NCBI GenBank assembly: GCA_002428985.1
Contig: DIYL01000002.1
Span: forward strand, 434,001 to 498,000
DNA length: 64,000 nt
Origin: Anaerolineales bacterium UBA6055
GTDB lineage: Bacteria > Chloroflexota > Anaerolineae > Aggregatilineales > Phototrophicaceae
Reading direction: 5' to 3'
The notes beneath the pieces are model-generated. The model did not search any database and had not been told where the DNA came from. It saw nothing but the letters and a program-made list of their open reading frames with translations. Position numbers and translations under genes: made by a program. Positions 41,891-50,141 of this stretch are shown here, one piece after another. The number at the start of each line of letters is the position of its first letter. Within the stretch, counting starts at the first letter, position 1.

Positions 41891-43273
41891 TTAATTTTGT
41901 GGTTGCCAGATCAATTGAGGTGCATACGACTTCGTCACGATACATGCTTGCTGTGTACTCGGGTTATAAAGATAATGTGTATATGTATCGCTTTGCCTAC
42001 CGAAATCACTTAAAACAAAATAGAGATAATCTTGATTGTCAAGCTTCATCCATCTCAACAAGTGAGTTGTCTTTTCATCATTGATAGTTGTCTTTTCGTC
42101 GGAGTTAAATCCTTGTACATATGCTATTGATTTTTCATCATCAATCTTAAGCCAATGGGAAAAATATTCACCGTACTCAGAAACGAATGGATAACCCAAC
42201 GGGCGCGGTTGATTAACTACAGATTGATAACCGTTTTGTACTTCAAATATCTTTGTCTTCTTTTCGTCCACATACGTTATGTTTAGCACACCACGATGAA
42301 CAACTAAGCCAGATCCAGAATGTAGTTTCCAATCTATAACTATGTCCGGAGCATATTCTCTTGTTTGTGTATTGAGGTCGATCATCCAGTAGTTGAAATC
42401 ATCATCAAACATCCCAAACATCCCGTGACCAAACGAATGGAAGTTTTCAAATAGATCCCCAGTTATAACTTGAGGATAAACACCTTCTAAAAACGTGTTA
42501 GTTGTCTCAGTAGTGACATTGTATTGTTGCAGTATGCCAAGCGCATCTCTGAATACAAAAGCATCATCACTGATCCACCCTAAAAAACGTGTCCGGTCAT
42601 CAAGGAAATCCAAAATAATGAAATTGTTGTGTTTTACATCTATAAGAAAGTCAGGATCAGACCAGAGTCCGTTAAAAAACACATAGCTACTTTGAATTGA
42701 CCATTCCTCCACAGTGCCGACAGTATAGGTCTCAAACACAATTTTATTATGTTCTTTATCAATAATCCGAATTTTCTCTCCATCATATTGCGAAGTAACA
42801 ACAACACCTGATTGCAACATATATCGTCCATCAGGAGAGCCTTTGTATACCGAATAGTATGAATCATCGTCAAATGCCGTGCGTACATATGTCTCAGTAT
42901 TATATAAATGCGTGCTATAATGGTTACCGTCTTGCGTTTGGTAAACAAATGCATCACCACTCGCAAACCACACAGGCTGTAATACAGAATTAGGCAGTTC
43001 TCTACCAGCCATATCTTGAATGGTACCAAGAGAATTAATGTTACTTAAAAATAGAGTATTATTGAATTCATCATGAATCAAATACGGATAATCCACATCC
43101 ATATTGCATAGCTCAGACGAAATTACGGCTTCGGTAACAACATCCTCGAAAACGGATACCATAATTTGTGATGCAACAGCCAGCACGAACAAAATAAAAA
43201 GCACAATCCAGCGACGATGGCTGACATGCTTCGGTTTTACTTTACGTTTAGGTTTATTCGTTATATTAGTCAT
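41891..43273 (-). CDS. Membrane-anchored beta-propeller-like protein, paralogue B
   Basis: The 460-residue protein has a positively charged N-terminus (KPKHVSHRR), one transmembrane helix (about 25-45) and an exterior beta-rich domain with blade-like repeats (GDAFVYQTQDG, SPDGRYMLQSG). It ends with QLIWQPQN. The first 80 residues and the C-terminal 25 are nearly identical to those of the next protein, showing tandem duplication. It probably senses or binds something outside the membrane, but no catalytic motif is visible. Confidence 0.75.
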   Translation of the reverse strand: MTNITNKPKRKVKPKHVSHRRWIVLFILFVLAVASQIMVSVFEDVVTEAVISSELCNMDVDYPYLIHDEFNNTLFLSNINSLGTIQDMAGRELPNSVLQPVWFASGDAFVYQTQDGNHYSTHLYNTETYVRTAFDDDSYYSVYKGSPDGRYMLQSGVVVTSQYDGEKIRIIDKEHNKIVFETYTVGTVEEWSIQSSYVFFNGLWSDPDFLIDVKHNNFIILDFLDDRTRFLGWISDDAFVFRDALGILQQYNVTTETTNTFLEGVYPQVITGDLFENFHSFGHGMFGMFDDDFNYWMIDLNTQTREYAPDIVIDWKLHSGSGLVVHRGVLNITYVDEKKTKIFEVQNGYQSVVNQPRPLGYPFVSEYGEYFSHWLKIDDEKSIAYVQGFNSDEKTTINDEKTTHLLRWMKLDNQDYLYFVLSDFGRQSDTYTHYLYNPSTQQACIVTKSYAPQLIWQPQN

Positions 43274-43291
43274 TGGCTCAACCTTATAATT

Positions 43292-44653
43292 TTAATTTTG
43301 TGGTTGCCAGATAAGTCCACGTGTCGTTGATATGGTCACAACACAAGCTGATTGTGTATCTGGGTTATAAAGATAATGTGTATGGTGATAAGAGTTAAAA
43401 TCAGTTCGCTGTGAGAAGTAGAGATAATCTTGATCTTCAATAACCAACCACTGCCAGCTACGTAACTCGTTTATATTAATTTGTAGCGGTTTATCAAAGC
43501 TTAAAATCTTTCCGTTAATGTCATTTGCTATATGTTCATAAACAAGAAGAAAATCCCCTGACCTTGAAACCGAATGGCTATGGAAATTATCGTTTTTCAG
43601 TCTTAATTTACGGCCTTGTGTCAGTTCAGTGACCTCAAATTCTTTAGGTCCGTGTACGGAAGTATCGTATTCATCTGGTGTTATAACATTGTTGAAATAC
43701 CCAAAGTAATGTTGCTGATAGTAGTCAATTTCAGGTTGTCTCGAATAGGTCTGTTTTACAAGATCAACAAGCCAATACTGATAATGCTCGTCAACAACTA
43801 ATAATCGCTTTCCACTCTCAATCCAATTTATTTCTATCGTTTCAATAGAATGATCATCAATCTCAACACGATATGTATCACTGATAGTATGTTCTGGTGG
43901 GTCAGTAGACAAATCAAATTCCATAAAATCACCATCAGAATTTGTATAAACAAGTGTTGTATCACTGAACCAACCGAGGAAATTTTCAGGGTAACTAGGA
44001 AAATTTAGATATACAATTCTGTTGTTTACTACATCAATAAGATAATCTGTGAAATTAAGCCCATACCGATACAAAATAAAGCGTCCGCTAGTAGACCATG
44101 AATGAAATTCGCCCCATATAGTCTGATTGCTAATAACATTTGACGTCTGTGTGTCGATAACGTAAGTCTCTTTTTCAAGTTTGTAACTACCGGGCTCAAG
44201 TACAGCAATATAGTTACCTGATGGAGACACTGTGAAACCGTAATAATAGTGCTGATGTTTCAAGTCAGATTGTAGTTCATCTGTAGTCGTCAGGTCATAC
44301 CAATGAAAAGTAGCTGTCTCACTTCCTTGAATTTGACGGTAAATAATTTCCTGACCACTCTCAAACCAACGAACATCACTAACTGCCTGAAAAGTTTTTG
44401 AGATTTCCTGACTGTTCAAATTACCGATTTCTAACCTATAAGTATCGTCATCGTGAATCAAATATGGATAATCCACATCCATATCGCACAACTCCGAAGA
44501 AATCACGGCTTCGGTAACGATATCATCTACAACGGATACCATAATTTGTGATACAACAGCCAGCACAAACAACACAAAAAGCACAATCCAGTGACGACGA
44601 CTGATGTGCTTTGGCTTTGGTTTACGTTTGGGTTTAACAGAGGGTTCAATCAT
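43292..44653 (-). CDS. Membrane-anchored beta-propeller-like protein, paralogue A
   Basis: The 453-residue protein shares with its neighbour the KHISRRHWIVLFVLFVLAV anchor, the SSELCDMDVDYPYLIHD region and the RGLIWQPQN end; the central blades have diverged. TolB-like SPSGNYIAVLEPG and GDFLLVYEH strands suggest a propeller. The genes are 18 bp apart and co-directional, so an operon and recent duplication are likely. Confidence 0.75.
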   Translation of the reverse strand: MIEPSVKPKRKPKPKHISRRHWIVLFVLFVLAVVSQIMVSVVDDIVTEAVISSELCDMDVDYPYLIHDDDTYRLEIGNLNSQEISKTFQAVSDVRWFESGQEIIYRQIQGSETATFHWYDLTTTDELQSDLKHQHYYYGFTVSPSGNYIAVLEPGSYKLEKETYVIDTQTSNVISNQTIWGEFHSWSTSGRFILYRYGLNFTDYLIDVVNNRIVYLNFPSYPENFLGWFSDTTLVYTNSDGDFMEFDLSTDPPEHTISDTYRVEIDDHSIETIEINWIESGKRLLVVDEHYQYWLVDLVKQTYSRQPEIDYYQQHYFGYFNNVITPDEYDTSVHGPKEFEVTELTQGRKLRLKNDNFHSHSVSRSGDFLLVYEHIANDINGKILSFDKPLQININELRSWQWLVIEDQDYLYFSQRTDFNSYHHTHYLYNPDTQSACVVTISTTRGLIWQPQN

Positions 44654-44734
44654 CTCGTTAACTCGCGCTTGATCATATTGACGGTTCTCAACATGATCCT
44701 AACACAGCTTCTGTTAACGAAGGCAAAGCATAGC

Positions 44735-45109
44735 CTAACCGTCAGATTCAGGATTCAGAAGTTGATTAACCCGATTGAGGAACATTTTGCGCCGGATTGG
44801 CTTACTCAAGAAATCAGTCACACCGAGCTCAACAGCTTCAGGATATGAATAAAGGTCTGCTGTCAACATCAACGTTGGAATATCAGCGGTATCAGCATCA
44901 TCACGTAACCGTCTAACAACTTCATGTCCATTGATGCCGGGTAAATGATAATCAATCACAATTAAATCAGGAGTGTGCTTCTTTGCCAATGCGATACCAT
45001 TCACCCCATCATAGGCAATCAGCATCGTATAGCCAGCGTCTTCCCCGATCGACTGAACCAGCATGACATTATCTTCATTATCTTCAATATACAGAATCGT
45101 TTTTGACAT
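44735..45109 (-). CDS. Single-domain response regulator receiver (CheY/DivK-like)
   Basis: The 124-residue protein (start ATG 45109 with GGGGA four bases upstream; ATG 45124 adds five residues) is a complete receiver: acidic pocket IEDNED (Glu9, Asp10), phospho-acceptor Asp53 (VIDYHLPG), Thr83 and Lys103 (LSKPI). There is no output domain, so it works by protein contact. No histidine kinase gene is adjacent. Confidence 0.9.
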   Translation of the reverse strand: MSKTILYIEDNEDNVMLVQSIGEDAGYTMLIAYDGVNGIALAKKHTPDLIVIDYHLPGINGHEVVRRLRDDADTADIPTLMLTADLYSYPEAVELGVTDFLSKPIRRKMFLNRVNQLLNPESDG

Positions 45110-45175
45110 ACTATCCCCACTCATGCGTTTTTGCTGTGTATTATTACATCAATACGCGCCTGCTTCTATAGAGTT

Positions 45176-45478
45176 CTACGGCGCAACCTGTGTCATCAAA
45201 CCTGTAACGGCACGATTGAGTTGACGATCATTCCCGACTACCATCCATCCACGTAAATATTGATCATGGAGTTGAGGTAAATCAACTATATCACCCGTTG
45301 GTAGATATGTGGTCGTATCAACAGTAATGACAAGGTTGATGGGTTCGGTTTGTGATTTCAAAATACGGTTCAATTCAGCGATACTCAAGCGTATTGTCCG
45401 TAGGCTAATATGACCCGCCCACAACATTTGGATGATGCCTGTTTTTTGGTAGTCGGTGATAATTTGAATGCTGTTCAT
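45176..45478 (-). CDS. Small STAS-like protein
   Basis: The 100-residue soluble protein has alternating strand/helix pattern (IIQMLWAGHISLRTIRLSI, PINLVITVDTTTYLP, LRGWMVVGNDRQLNRAV) in line with the STAS-like group seen elsewhere here. It lies next to the receiver gene, 66 bp upstream of it on the same strand. Assignment to the group is by pattern and is tentative. Confidence 0.5.
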   Translation of the reverse strand: MNSIQIITDYQKTGIIQMLWAGHISLRTIRLSIAELNRILKSQTEPINLVITVDTTTYLPTGDIVDLPQLHDQYLRGWMVVGNDRQLNRAVTGLMTQVAP

Positions 45479-45594
45479 GTTTTCTCTCAGATCACTTGAC
45501 GATATGCCACTAGCTTATACAAATCTATACGCCGTGTAACCCGTCAGGTGGCTAGGTCAGGTACGAATTTGCAAGTTTTTTATAGATAGGAGAC

Positions 45595-45603
45595 TGCTAT
45601 AAT
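45595..45603 (+). promoter_or_regulatory. Extended -10 promoter
   Basis: TGC-TATAAT forms an extended -10 box that would start transcription about 30 bp before the ATG at 45639. Confidence 0.5.
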
Positions 45604-45638
45604 AACGGCTATTGAACACATAATGGAATGAAGCATTT

Positions 45639-45848
45639 ATGCCAATCGTGATCCTTGCCCATGGTGCATTAGGACCTTTTGATGAGATTATTTTTATCAG
45701 TATCGCCGTTGTATTTATTGGTATGATGGCATCCAGTTGGTTTCGTAGTCAACAACTAGACGATGAGATCACTGAAGATAACAGCAATCCGCCACCAGAT
45801 ACGGTACAATCGACCGCAACAGAACCTGACCGATTTGAATTGGAGTAA
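45639..45848 (+). CDS. Small single-pass membrane protein
   Basis: The 69-residue protein has one membrane helix (about 16-33, IIFISIAVVFIGMMASSW) and an acidic, Pro-rich tail. It is followed by the VOC gene after 5 bp, suggesting an operon. No family is recognised. Confidence 0.6.
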   Translation: MPIVILAHGALGPFDEIIFISIAVVFIGMMASSWFRSQQLDDEITEDNSNPPPDTVQSTATEPDRFELE

Positions 45849-45853
45849 ACACA

Positions 45854-46243
45854 ATGCGTTTAGAGCATGTTGCATTTAACGTCACAGATTCACGAGCATT
45901 AGCGGATTGGTATGTCGCCCATTTAGATATGAAAATCATCCGTGCTTATGACGAACCACCCTATATTCGCTTTATTGCTGATAGTACCGAACAGACTGTC
46001 CTTGAGGTCTATAGCAACCCGCTTGGTGAATATGTTGAGTATAGTAAATTTCATCCAGTGACATTTCATCTCGCATTTGAAGTCGAAGATATGGAAGCGA
46101 CCCGCGATCGACTTGTTGAAGCGGGTGGCACACTGGACGGAGATATTGCCGATACACCCGTAGGGGATCGCCTCGCATTTGTCCGTGACCCGTGGGGATA
46201 TACAATTCAACTAGTGCAACGCAAAACCCCGTTGATGGGTTAG
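45854..46243 (+). CDS. VOC-superfamily (glyoxalase/dioxygenase-like) protein
   Basis: The 129-residue protein contains the two VOC half-motifs: RLEHVAFNVTDSRALADWY with His5, LEVYSNP with its Glu, VTFHLAFEVEDM with His, and DPWGYTIQLVQ with a final Gln. The metal-ligand pattern is roughly His/Glu/His/Gln, so it could be a metalloenzyme with an unknown small-molecule substrate. It is the second gene of a two-gene operon. Confidence 0.85.
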   Translation: MRLEHVAFNVTDSRALADWYVAHLDMKIIRAYDEPPYIRFIADSTEQTVLEVYSNPLGEYVEYSKFHPVTFHLAFEVEDMEATRDRLVEAGGTLDGDIADTPVGDRLAFVRDPWGYTIQLVQRKTPLMG

Positions 46244-46262
46244 CGAGCAACTAAAATACCAT

Positions 46263-46287
46263 GAGAATGGGGGAATTCCCCGTTCTC
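46263..46287. terminator. Bidirectional hairpin between convergent genes
   Basis: A 10-bp stem (GAGAATGGGG/CCCCGTTCTC, one G-U pair) with loop GAATT separates the VOC gene from the convergent ABC importer genes. T-runs are weak. Confidence 0.5.
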
Positions 46288-46301
46288 AATAGTCTTAGGA
46301 T

Positions 46302-47129
46302 TTACTTTCTGACACCCTCTGTTAGACCCGATATAATTTGTTCCGTCGCGCTTAAGAACAATAGAATCAACGGCAATGTGATGATGACCATGCCTGCAAA
46401 TAGTGTTGACCAATCCGTTTGGAATTCGCCAAAAAAGCGTGTCATACCCACAGGTAACGTCCACTTATCAGTCGACCGTAGCAAAATCAGTGGGAAGAAA
46501 AAATCATTCCATAATGGGACAAATTGGAATATAGCAACCGTCGCTAATGCAGGACGTACCAATGGCAACATCACCCGACTAAATAACACAAATTCATTTG
46601 CACCATCGATCCGTGCCGCCTCGGATAATTCGATGGGTAATTGCCGGAAAAATGCCGACAAGATAAACACCGAAAACGGAACACCCGTCGCCGCATAGAC
46701 CAAAATCAAGCCAATGCGCGTGTCGACTAGCCCGAGGTCATTCAATAGCAAGAATAACGGCACAATCGCTAATCGGAATGGCAATGTCAGGCCAGCCACA
46801 AAAAATGCCGTCATAAATCGGCTTCCCCAGAAGTCATATCTCCCGAGGATATAGCCCGCTAATGCCGATACAACTGTCGCTAATGTGACGGAAGCTGTTG
46901 TAATCACCAGTGAGTTCAGGAAGTATTGGCTAAAGTTTGCCTCGCCCCATGCCGTCTCATAACTCTCAAAATTAATCGATGTTGGCAATCCCACAGGTTC
47001 ACGATAAATATCACGGGTCGGACGCATCGTATTTGCTAGCACAATAAACAACGGTGCAAGCACAACAAGCGTATATAAAATCAGAACAGCATTACTGCCT
47101 AAGCTTGAGAAAGATAAACGGGATTTCAT
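46302..47129 (-). CDS. Carbohydrate ABC transporter permease, MalG-like
   Basis: The 275-residue protein has about six helices and the ATPase-contact (EAA) loop EAARIDGANEFVLFSRVMLPLVRP near residue 183, typical of the second permease of sugar importers. Its start overlaps the upstream permease stop by 4 bp (ATGA). No ATP-binding subunit is in the operon; such CUT1-type systems often share one ATPase encoded elsewhere. Confidence 0.92.
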   Translation of the reverse strand: MKSRLSFSSLGSNAVLILYTLVVLAPLFIVLANTMRPTRDIYREPVGLPTSINFESYETAWGEANFSQYFLNSLVITTASVTLATVVSALAGYILGRYDFWGSRFMTAFFVAGLTLPFRLAIVPLFLLLNDLGLVDTRIGLILVYAATGVPFSVFILSAFFRQLPIELSEAARIDGANEFVLFSRVMLPLVRPALATVAIFQFVPLWNDFFFPLILLRSTDKWTLPVGMTRFFGEFQTDWSTLFAGMVIITLPLILLFLSATEQIISGLTEGVRK

Positions 47130-48088
47130 TGAATTTTCCTCTCCAAATTACGGAACCATGTCTGAACACCAACAGACACTGTGAAAATCAACAAAAACAT
47201 CAAGACCGCTAATGCAGAAGCCAACCCAAACGAATCGGATTCGCCCCGAAACGCCGTCCGATAAAAGACCAATCCAAGCACATCTGTCGCACCACCCGGC
47301 GACCCATCAGAACCAGCCAACGCCCATACAATCCCAAATGCATTAAAATTACCGATAAACGTCAACACAGTCACGATCCCAATGACAGGGGTCAGCAATG
47401 GCAATTCGACAAACCAGAAGATTCTTAAATTACCCGCCCCGTCAATCCGTGCAGCTTCGCGCAAATCATCGCTTATCCCCGCCAAACCAGCACCAAATAA
47501 TAGCATCGGATACCCAATCCACATCCACGCGTTGACCAAGATAACCGTCGGCAATGCCGTTGCTGGATCACCTAACCACGGTCGCGCAAATGCATCCAAC
47601 CCAATATCACGCAAAATGTTATTGACTGGACCAAATAGTGGATTCAACATCAAACTCCACAAATACCCAACCACAATCGGGCTAATTAAATATGGAATTG
47701 TGAATATCGTGCGGAAGAATCGTTTACCGAAGCGCGGTTGATGCAACAAAACAGCAAACAACAATCCCAAGGTATTTTGAATCAGCATCGTGCCGATGAA
47801 AAAATACACATTATGAGTAAAGGCACGCGGAAGTTGTTCATTGATCGGATAACGCGAAAATAATTGCTCAAAGTTCTGCAATCCGATGAAGTCTCCGCGC
47901 GTTAATCCATTAAATTCATAGGTGCTAAATATCAACGCTTGCACCAGCGGATAAACCATAAAGACGGTATATAACACGAAGGCAGGTAATAAAAACAACA
48001 CGATTGTCCACGTCGACGGCATCAGTGGATTTTTCGTGTTGGATGTACGCTTGTCTTGATTTTTGCGGCGTATCAAGGCAGTCATCAA
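47126..48088 (-). CDS. Carbohydrate ABC transporter permease, MalF-like
   Basis: The 320-residue protein has about six helices and the EAA loop EAARIDGAGNLRIFWFVELPLLTP near residue 226. The charged N-terminus (RRKNQDKR) is cytoplasmic. It lies 85 bp after the solute-binding protein gene, with a hairpin between that should lower its expression relative to the binding protein. Confidence 0.92.
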   Translation of the reverse strand: MMTALIRRKNQDKRTSNTKNPLMPSTWTIVLFLLPAFVLYTVFMVYPLVQALIFSTYEFNGLTRGDFIGLQNFEQLFSRYPINEQLPRAFTHNVYFFIGTMLIQNTLGLLFAVLLHQPRFGKRFFRTIFTIPYLISPIVVGYLWSLMLNPLFGPVNNILRDIGLDAFARPWLGDPATALPTVILVNAWMWIGYPMLLFGAGLAGISDDLREAARIDGAGNLRIFWFVELPLLTPVIGIVTVLTFIGNFNAFGIVWALAGSDGSPGGATDVLGLVFYRTAFRGESDSFGLASALAVLMFLLIFTVSVGVQTWFRNLERKIQ

Positions 48089-48116
48089 TACGACCTCTCA
48101 AATTGCGGTGTGGTTA

Positions 48117-48151
48117 GAAAATAAAGGACAGACTATGCAAAGCCTGCCCTT
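48117..48151 (-). terminator. Attenuating hairpin between binding protein and permease genes
   Basis: On the minus strand AAGGGCAGGC pairs with GTCTGTCCTT (some G-U pairs) around an eight-base loop and is followed by TATTTT. It resembles the terminator at 27953-27983. Confidence 0.65.
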
Positions 48152-48173
48152 ATTGTGGATTATCTAGTAGAGA

Positions 48174-49442
48174 TTATTCTTCAGCATTTGGTGGAACAAA
48201 CCACTGAGCGATACCCATTTGAAGCGATTCTGCAACTTCTTCTGGTGTGGTTTCACCGAGGTACATCCGTTGAATTTCGTTACCAAGAACTGTTGAGCCT
48301 GATGGATCACCATAGCGGAAGTCAACGAGTGTCAAGTAAGATGCTGGATTTTCTGCCATACCTGTAGCAAATTCTGCCAACAGTGCATCTTCAGGGGTTA
48401 CACCAGCAACTGGAGAAATTTGTTTAATTTTATCACTGAACAATTGACCAAATTCAGGTGTACCCATCCATTCAACCAATGCCATTGCTGCTTCTGGAGC
48501 ATCTGTCATTGCATTCACACCATAAGAACCGTCCATCCATGATGGTACGAGTGAGCCGGTTAGTGAATCAGGTGGTGGTGGCACCATGAACATACCTACT
48601 TCGATATCGGGCGCTTCATTTTGCCAGAAGCCAATTTCGAACGACCCACCAATGAAGATTGGAGACAATTCACTGATGAACAGTGTACGAGCATCATTAT
48701 ATGCAACACCAACAACATCAGGTGGCAAGTATGGTTCTAGTTCTTGCAACACAGCGATAGAAGCGACATAGTCTTCGTCAGTGAAGTCAGTTTCGCCTGC
48801 GAGCAATTCTTCTTGGAATTCTGGTCCACCATAACGTGGTGCTGCAACTGCATCATGCAAAATTGGAAGCATCCATGTATCTGCAGCAGGGTTACCCAAT
48901 GGGATATATCCAGCTTCAGCAAGTGCATCCATTACAGCAATAAAGTCTTCCCAAGTTTCAGGTTCTTCGAGTTCGAGTTCTTCAAAAACACCCACGTTAT
49001 AGAATGCACCGAGTGCTTGTACACCAAATGGCACACCATAAACGCTACCATCTTCGAGTCCGGTTGCGCCTTTGAGAATCAAATCAGTGAAGTTTTCTAG
49101 TGAACTGAGGTCATCAAGTGCCATCAATTGGCCAGCTTCGATCAGTGGTTGGATGCCACCGTATGCACGTAATTGAACAACATCAGGACCACCGTCGCCT
49201 GTCAAACCAGTCGCGAGGATATTGTTGTATTCGGTATTTACAAACGGAACAAATTCGACAGTAACACCCGGATTGGCTTCTTCATACACATCGAAGATTT
49301 CATTATAGGCATCTTCATCTTCTGTACGCCACGACCAGACTGTGATCGTAACCTCATCTTGCGCCAAACTAATTCCCCCAACAACGGTTAGGAGCACAAT
49401 AATTGTAAGCGATAATGCTTTGTTAAACTGTTTGATCGTCAT
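48174..49442 (-). CDS. Extracellular sugar-binding protein (family 1)
   Basis: The 422-residue protein has a signal peptide (FNKALSLTIIVLLTVVGGISLA-Q) without a lipobox Cys, then VTITVWSWRTEDEDAYNEIF typical of family 1 binding proteins. The two-lobe fold segments such as GGPDVVQLRAYGGIQPLIEAG and SYGVNAMTDAPEAAMALVEW follow. It is first in the importer operon and should deliver an oligosaccharide or polyol to the permease pair. The ligand is not deducible. Confidence 0.92.
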   Translation of the reverse strand: MTIKQFNKALSLTIIVLLTVVGGISLAQDEVTITVWSWRTEDEDAYNEIFDVYEEANPGVTVEFVPFVNTEYNNILATGLTGDGGPDVVQLRAYGGIQPLIEAGQLMALDDLSSLENFTDLILKGATGLEDGSVYGVPFGVQALGAFYNVGVFEELELEEPETWEDFIAVMDALAEAGYIPLGNPAADTWMLPILHDAVAAPRYGGPEFQEELLAGETDFTDEDYVASIAVLQELEPYLPPDVVGVAYNDARTLFISELSPIFIGGSFEIGFWQNEAPDIEVGMFMVPPPPDSLTGSLVPSWMDGSYGVNAMTDAPEAAMALVEWMGTPEFGQLFSDKIKQISPVAGVTPEDALLAEFATGMAENPASYLTLVDFRYGDPSGSTVLGNEIQRMYLGETTPEEVAESLQMGIAQWFVPPNAEE

Positions 49443-49503
49443 AAAATACTCTCATTTCATTAGGTTATTAAGAAATATATGACTTTAAAAACCATTGACT
49501 AAG

Positions 49504-49532
49504 AGTATAACATTGGCATCAAACCACCGCAA
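49504..49532 (-). promoter_or_regulatory. Possible sigma-70-type promoter of the sugar importer operon
   Basis: On the minus strand TTGCGG (49532-49527) and TATACT (49509-49504) are separated by 17 bp, about 60 bp upstream of the start codon. The -35 match is only three of six. Confidence 0.35.
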
Positions 49533-49642
49533 AAATTGAATGCATATAAAGTGCAATCAGATCTTTATTCCTATGCCTCAATTCTGACATATGATTAATA
49601 TGTAACTATTTATAGGTTATGCTAAATTGTAGGGAATTGGAT

Positions 49643-50116
49643 ATGCCAAGCAATGTCAGTTGGTTAATAGAGGATCACATCATCATACTGAAATACACGG
49701 GCGTCATTACCACGGATGATGCAATTCGATCAACAACAACAAGTATAGAGTGGTTAAACAATACGGATAACACAGTACATCTAATTAACGATCTATCCGA
49801 AGTCGATGCTGTTGCCCGCAATTTCCAAAATGTTGGAGAAATCTTGAAAGTTTCACGCGGTATTATGCAGATGGATAATCTTGGTCTGATGGTTTCTTTT
49901 GGTACAGATAATCAGATGATAAAATTTCTCTCAAATGTCGTCGTGCAAGTGAGTCGTATCGATTTTCGTATGTTCGACACTTATGATGCGTGCCGAGTTT
50001 ACCTTCAACACAATCTTCCGGAGTTATCATTACCAGAGACACTTGATTCAACAACAGACTACCAATATTCATGTCAGTCAATAAAAACAGGACAGCCATG
50101 CGACTATCCTGCTTGA
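49643..50116 (+). CDS. Small STAS/SpoIIAA-like-fold protein
   Basis: The 157-residue soluble protein starts at MPSNVSW, matching the start of its close paralogue at 35942; TAGGGA lies eight bases upstream. It shares WLIEDHIII, DDAIRST, INDLSEVDAV, MDNLGLMVSFG and NQMIKFLSNVV segments, plus an extra Ser/Thr-rich tail of about 25 residues. A sequence related to the 42-bp repeat (CTTTAT then TGCCTCAATT, 49563-49583) lies 60 bp upstream. Confidence 0.75.
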   Translation: MPSNVSWLIEDHIIILKYTGVITTDDAIRSTTTSIEWLNNTDNTVHLINDLSEVDAVARNFQNVGEILKVSRGIMQMDNLGLMVSFGTDNQMIKFLSNVVVQVSRIDFRMFDTYDACRVYLQHNLPELSLPETLDSTTDYQYSCQSIKTGQPCDYPA

Positions 50117-50141
50117 CATTAATATTCGTCTAGTGATGATA

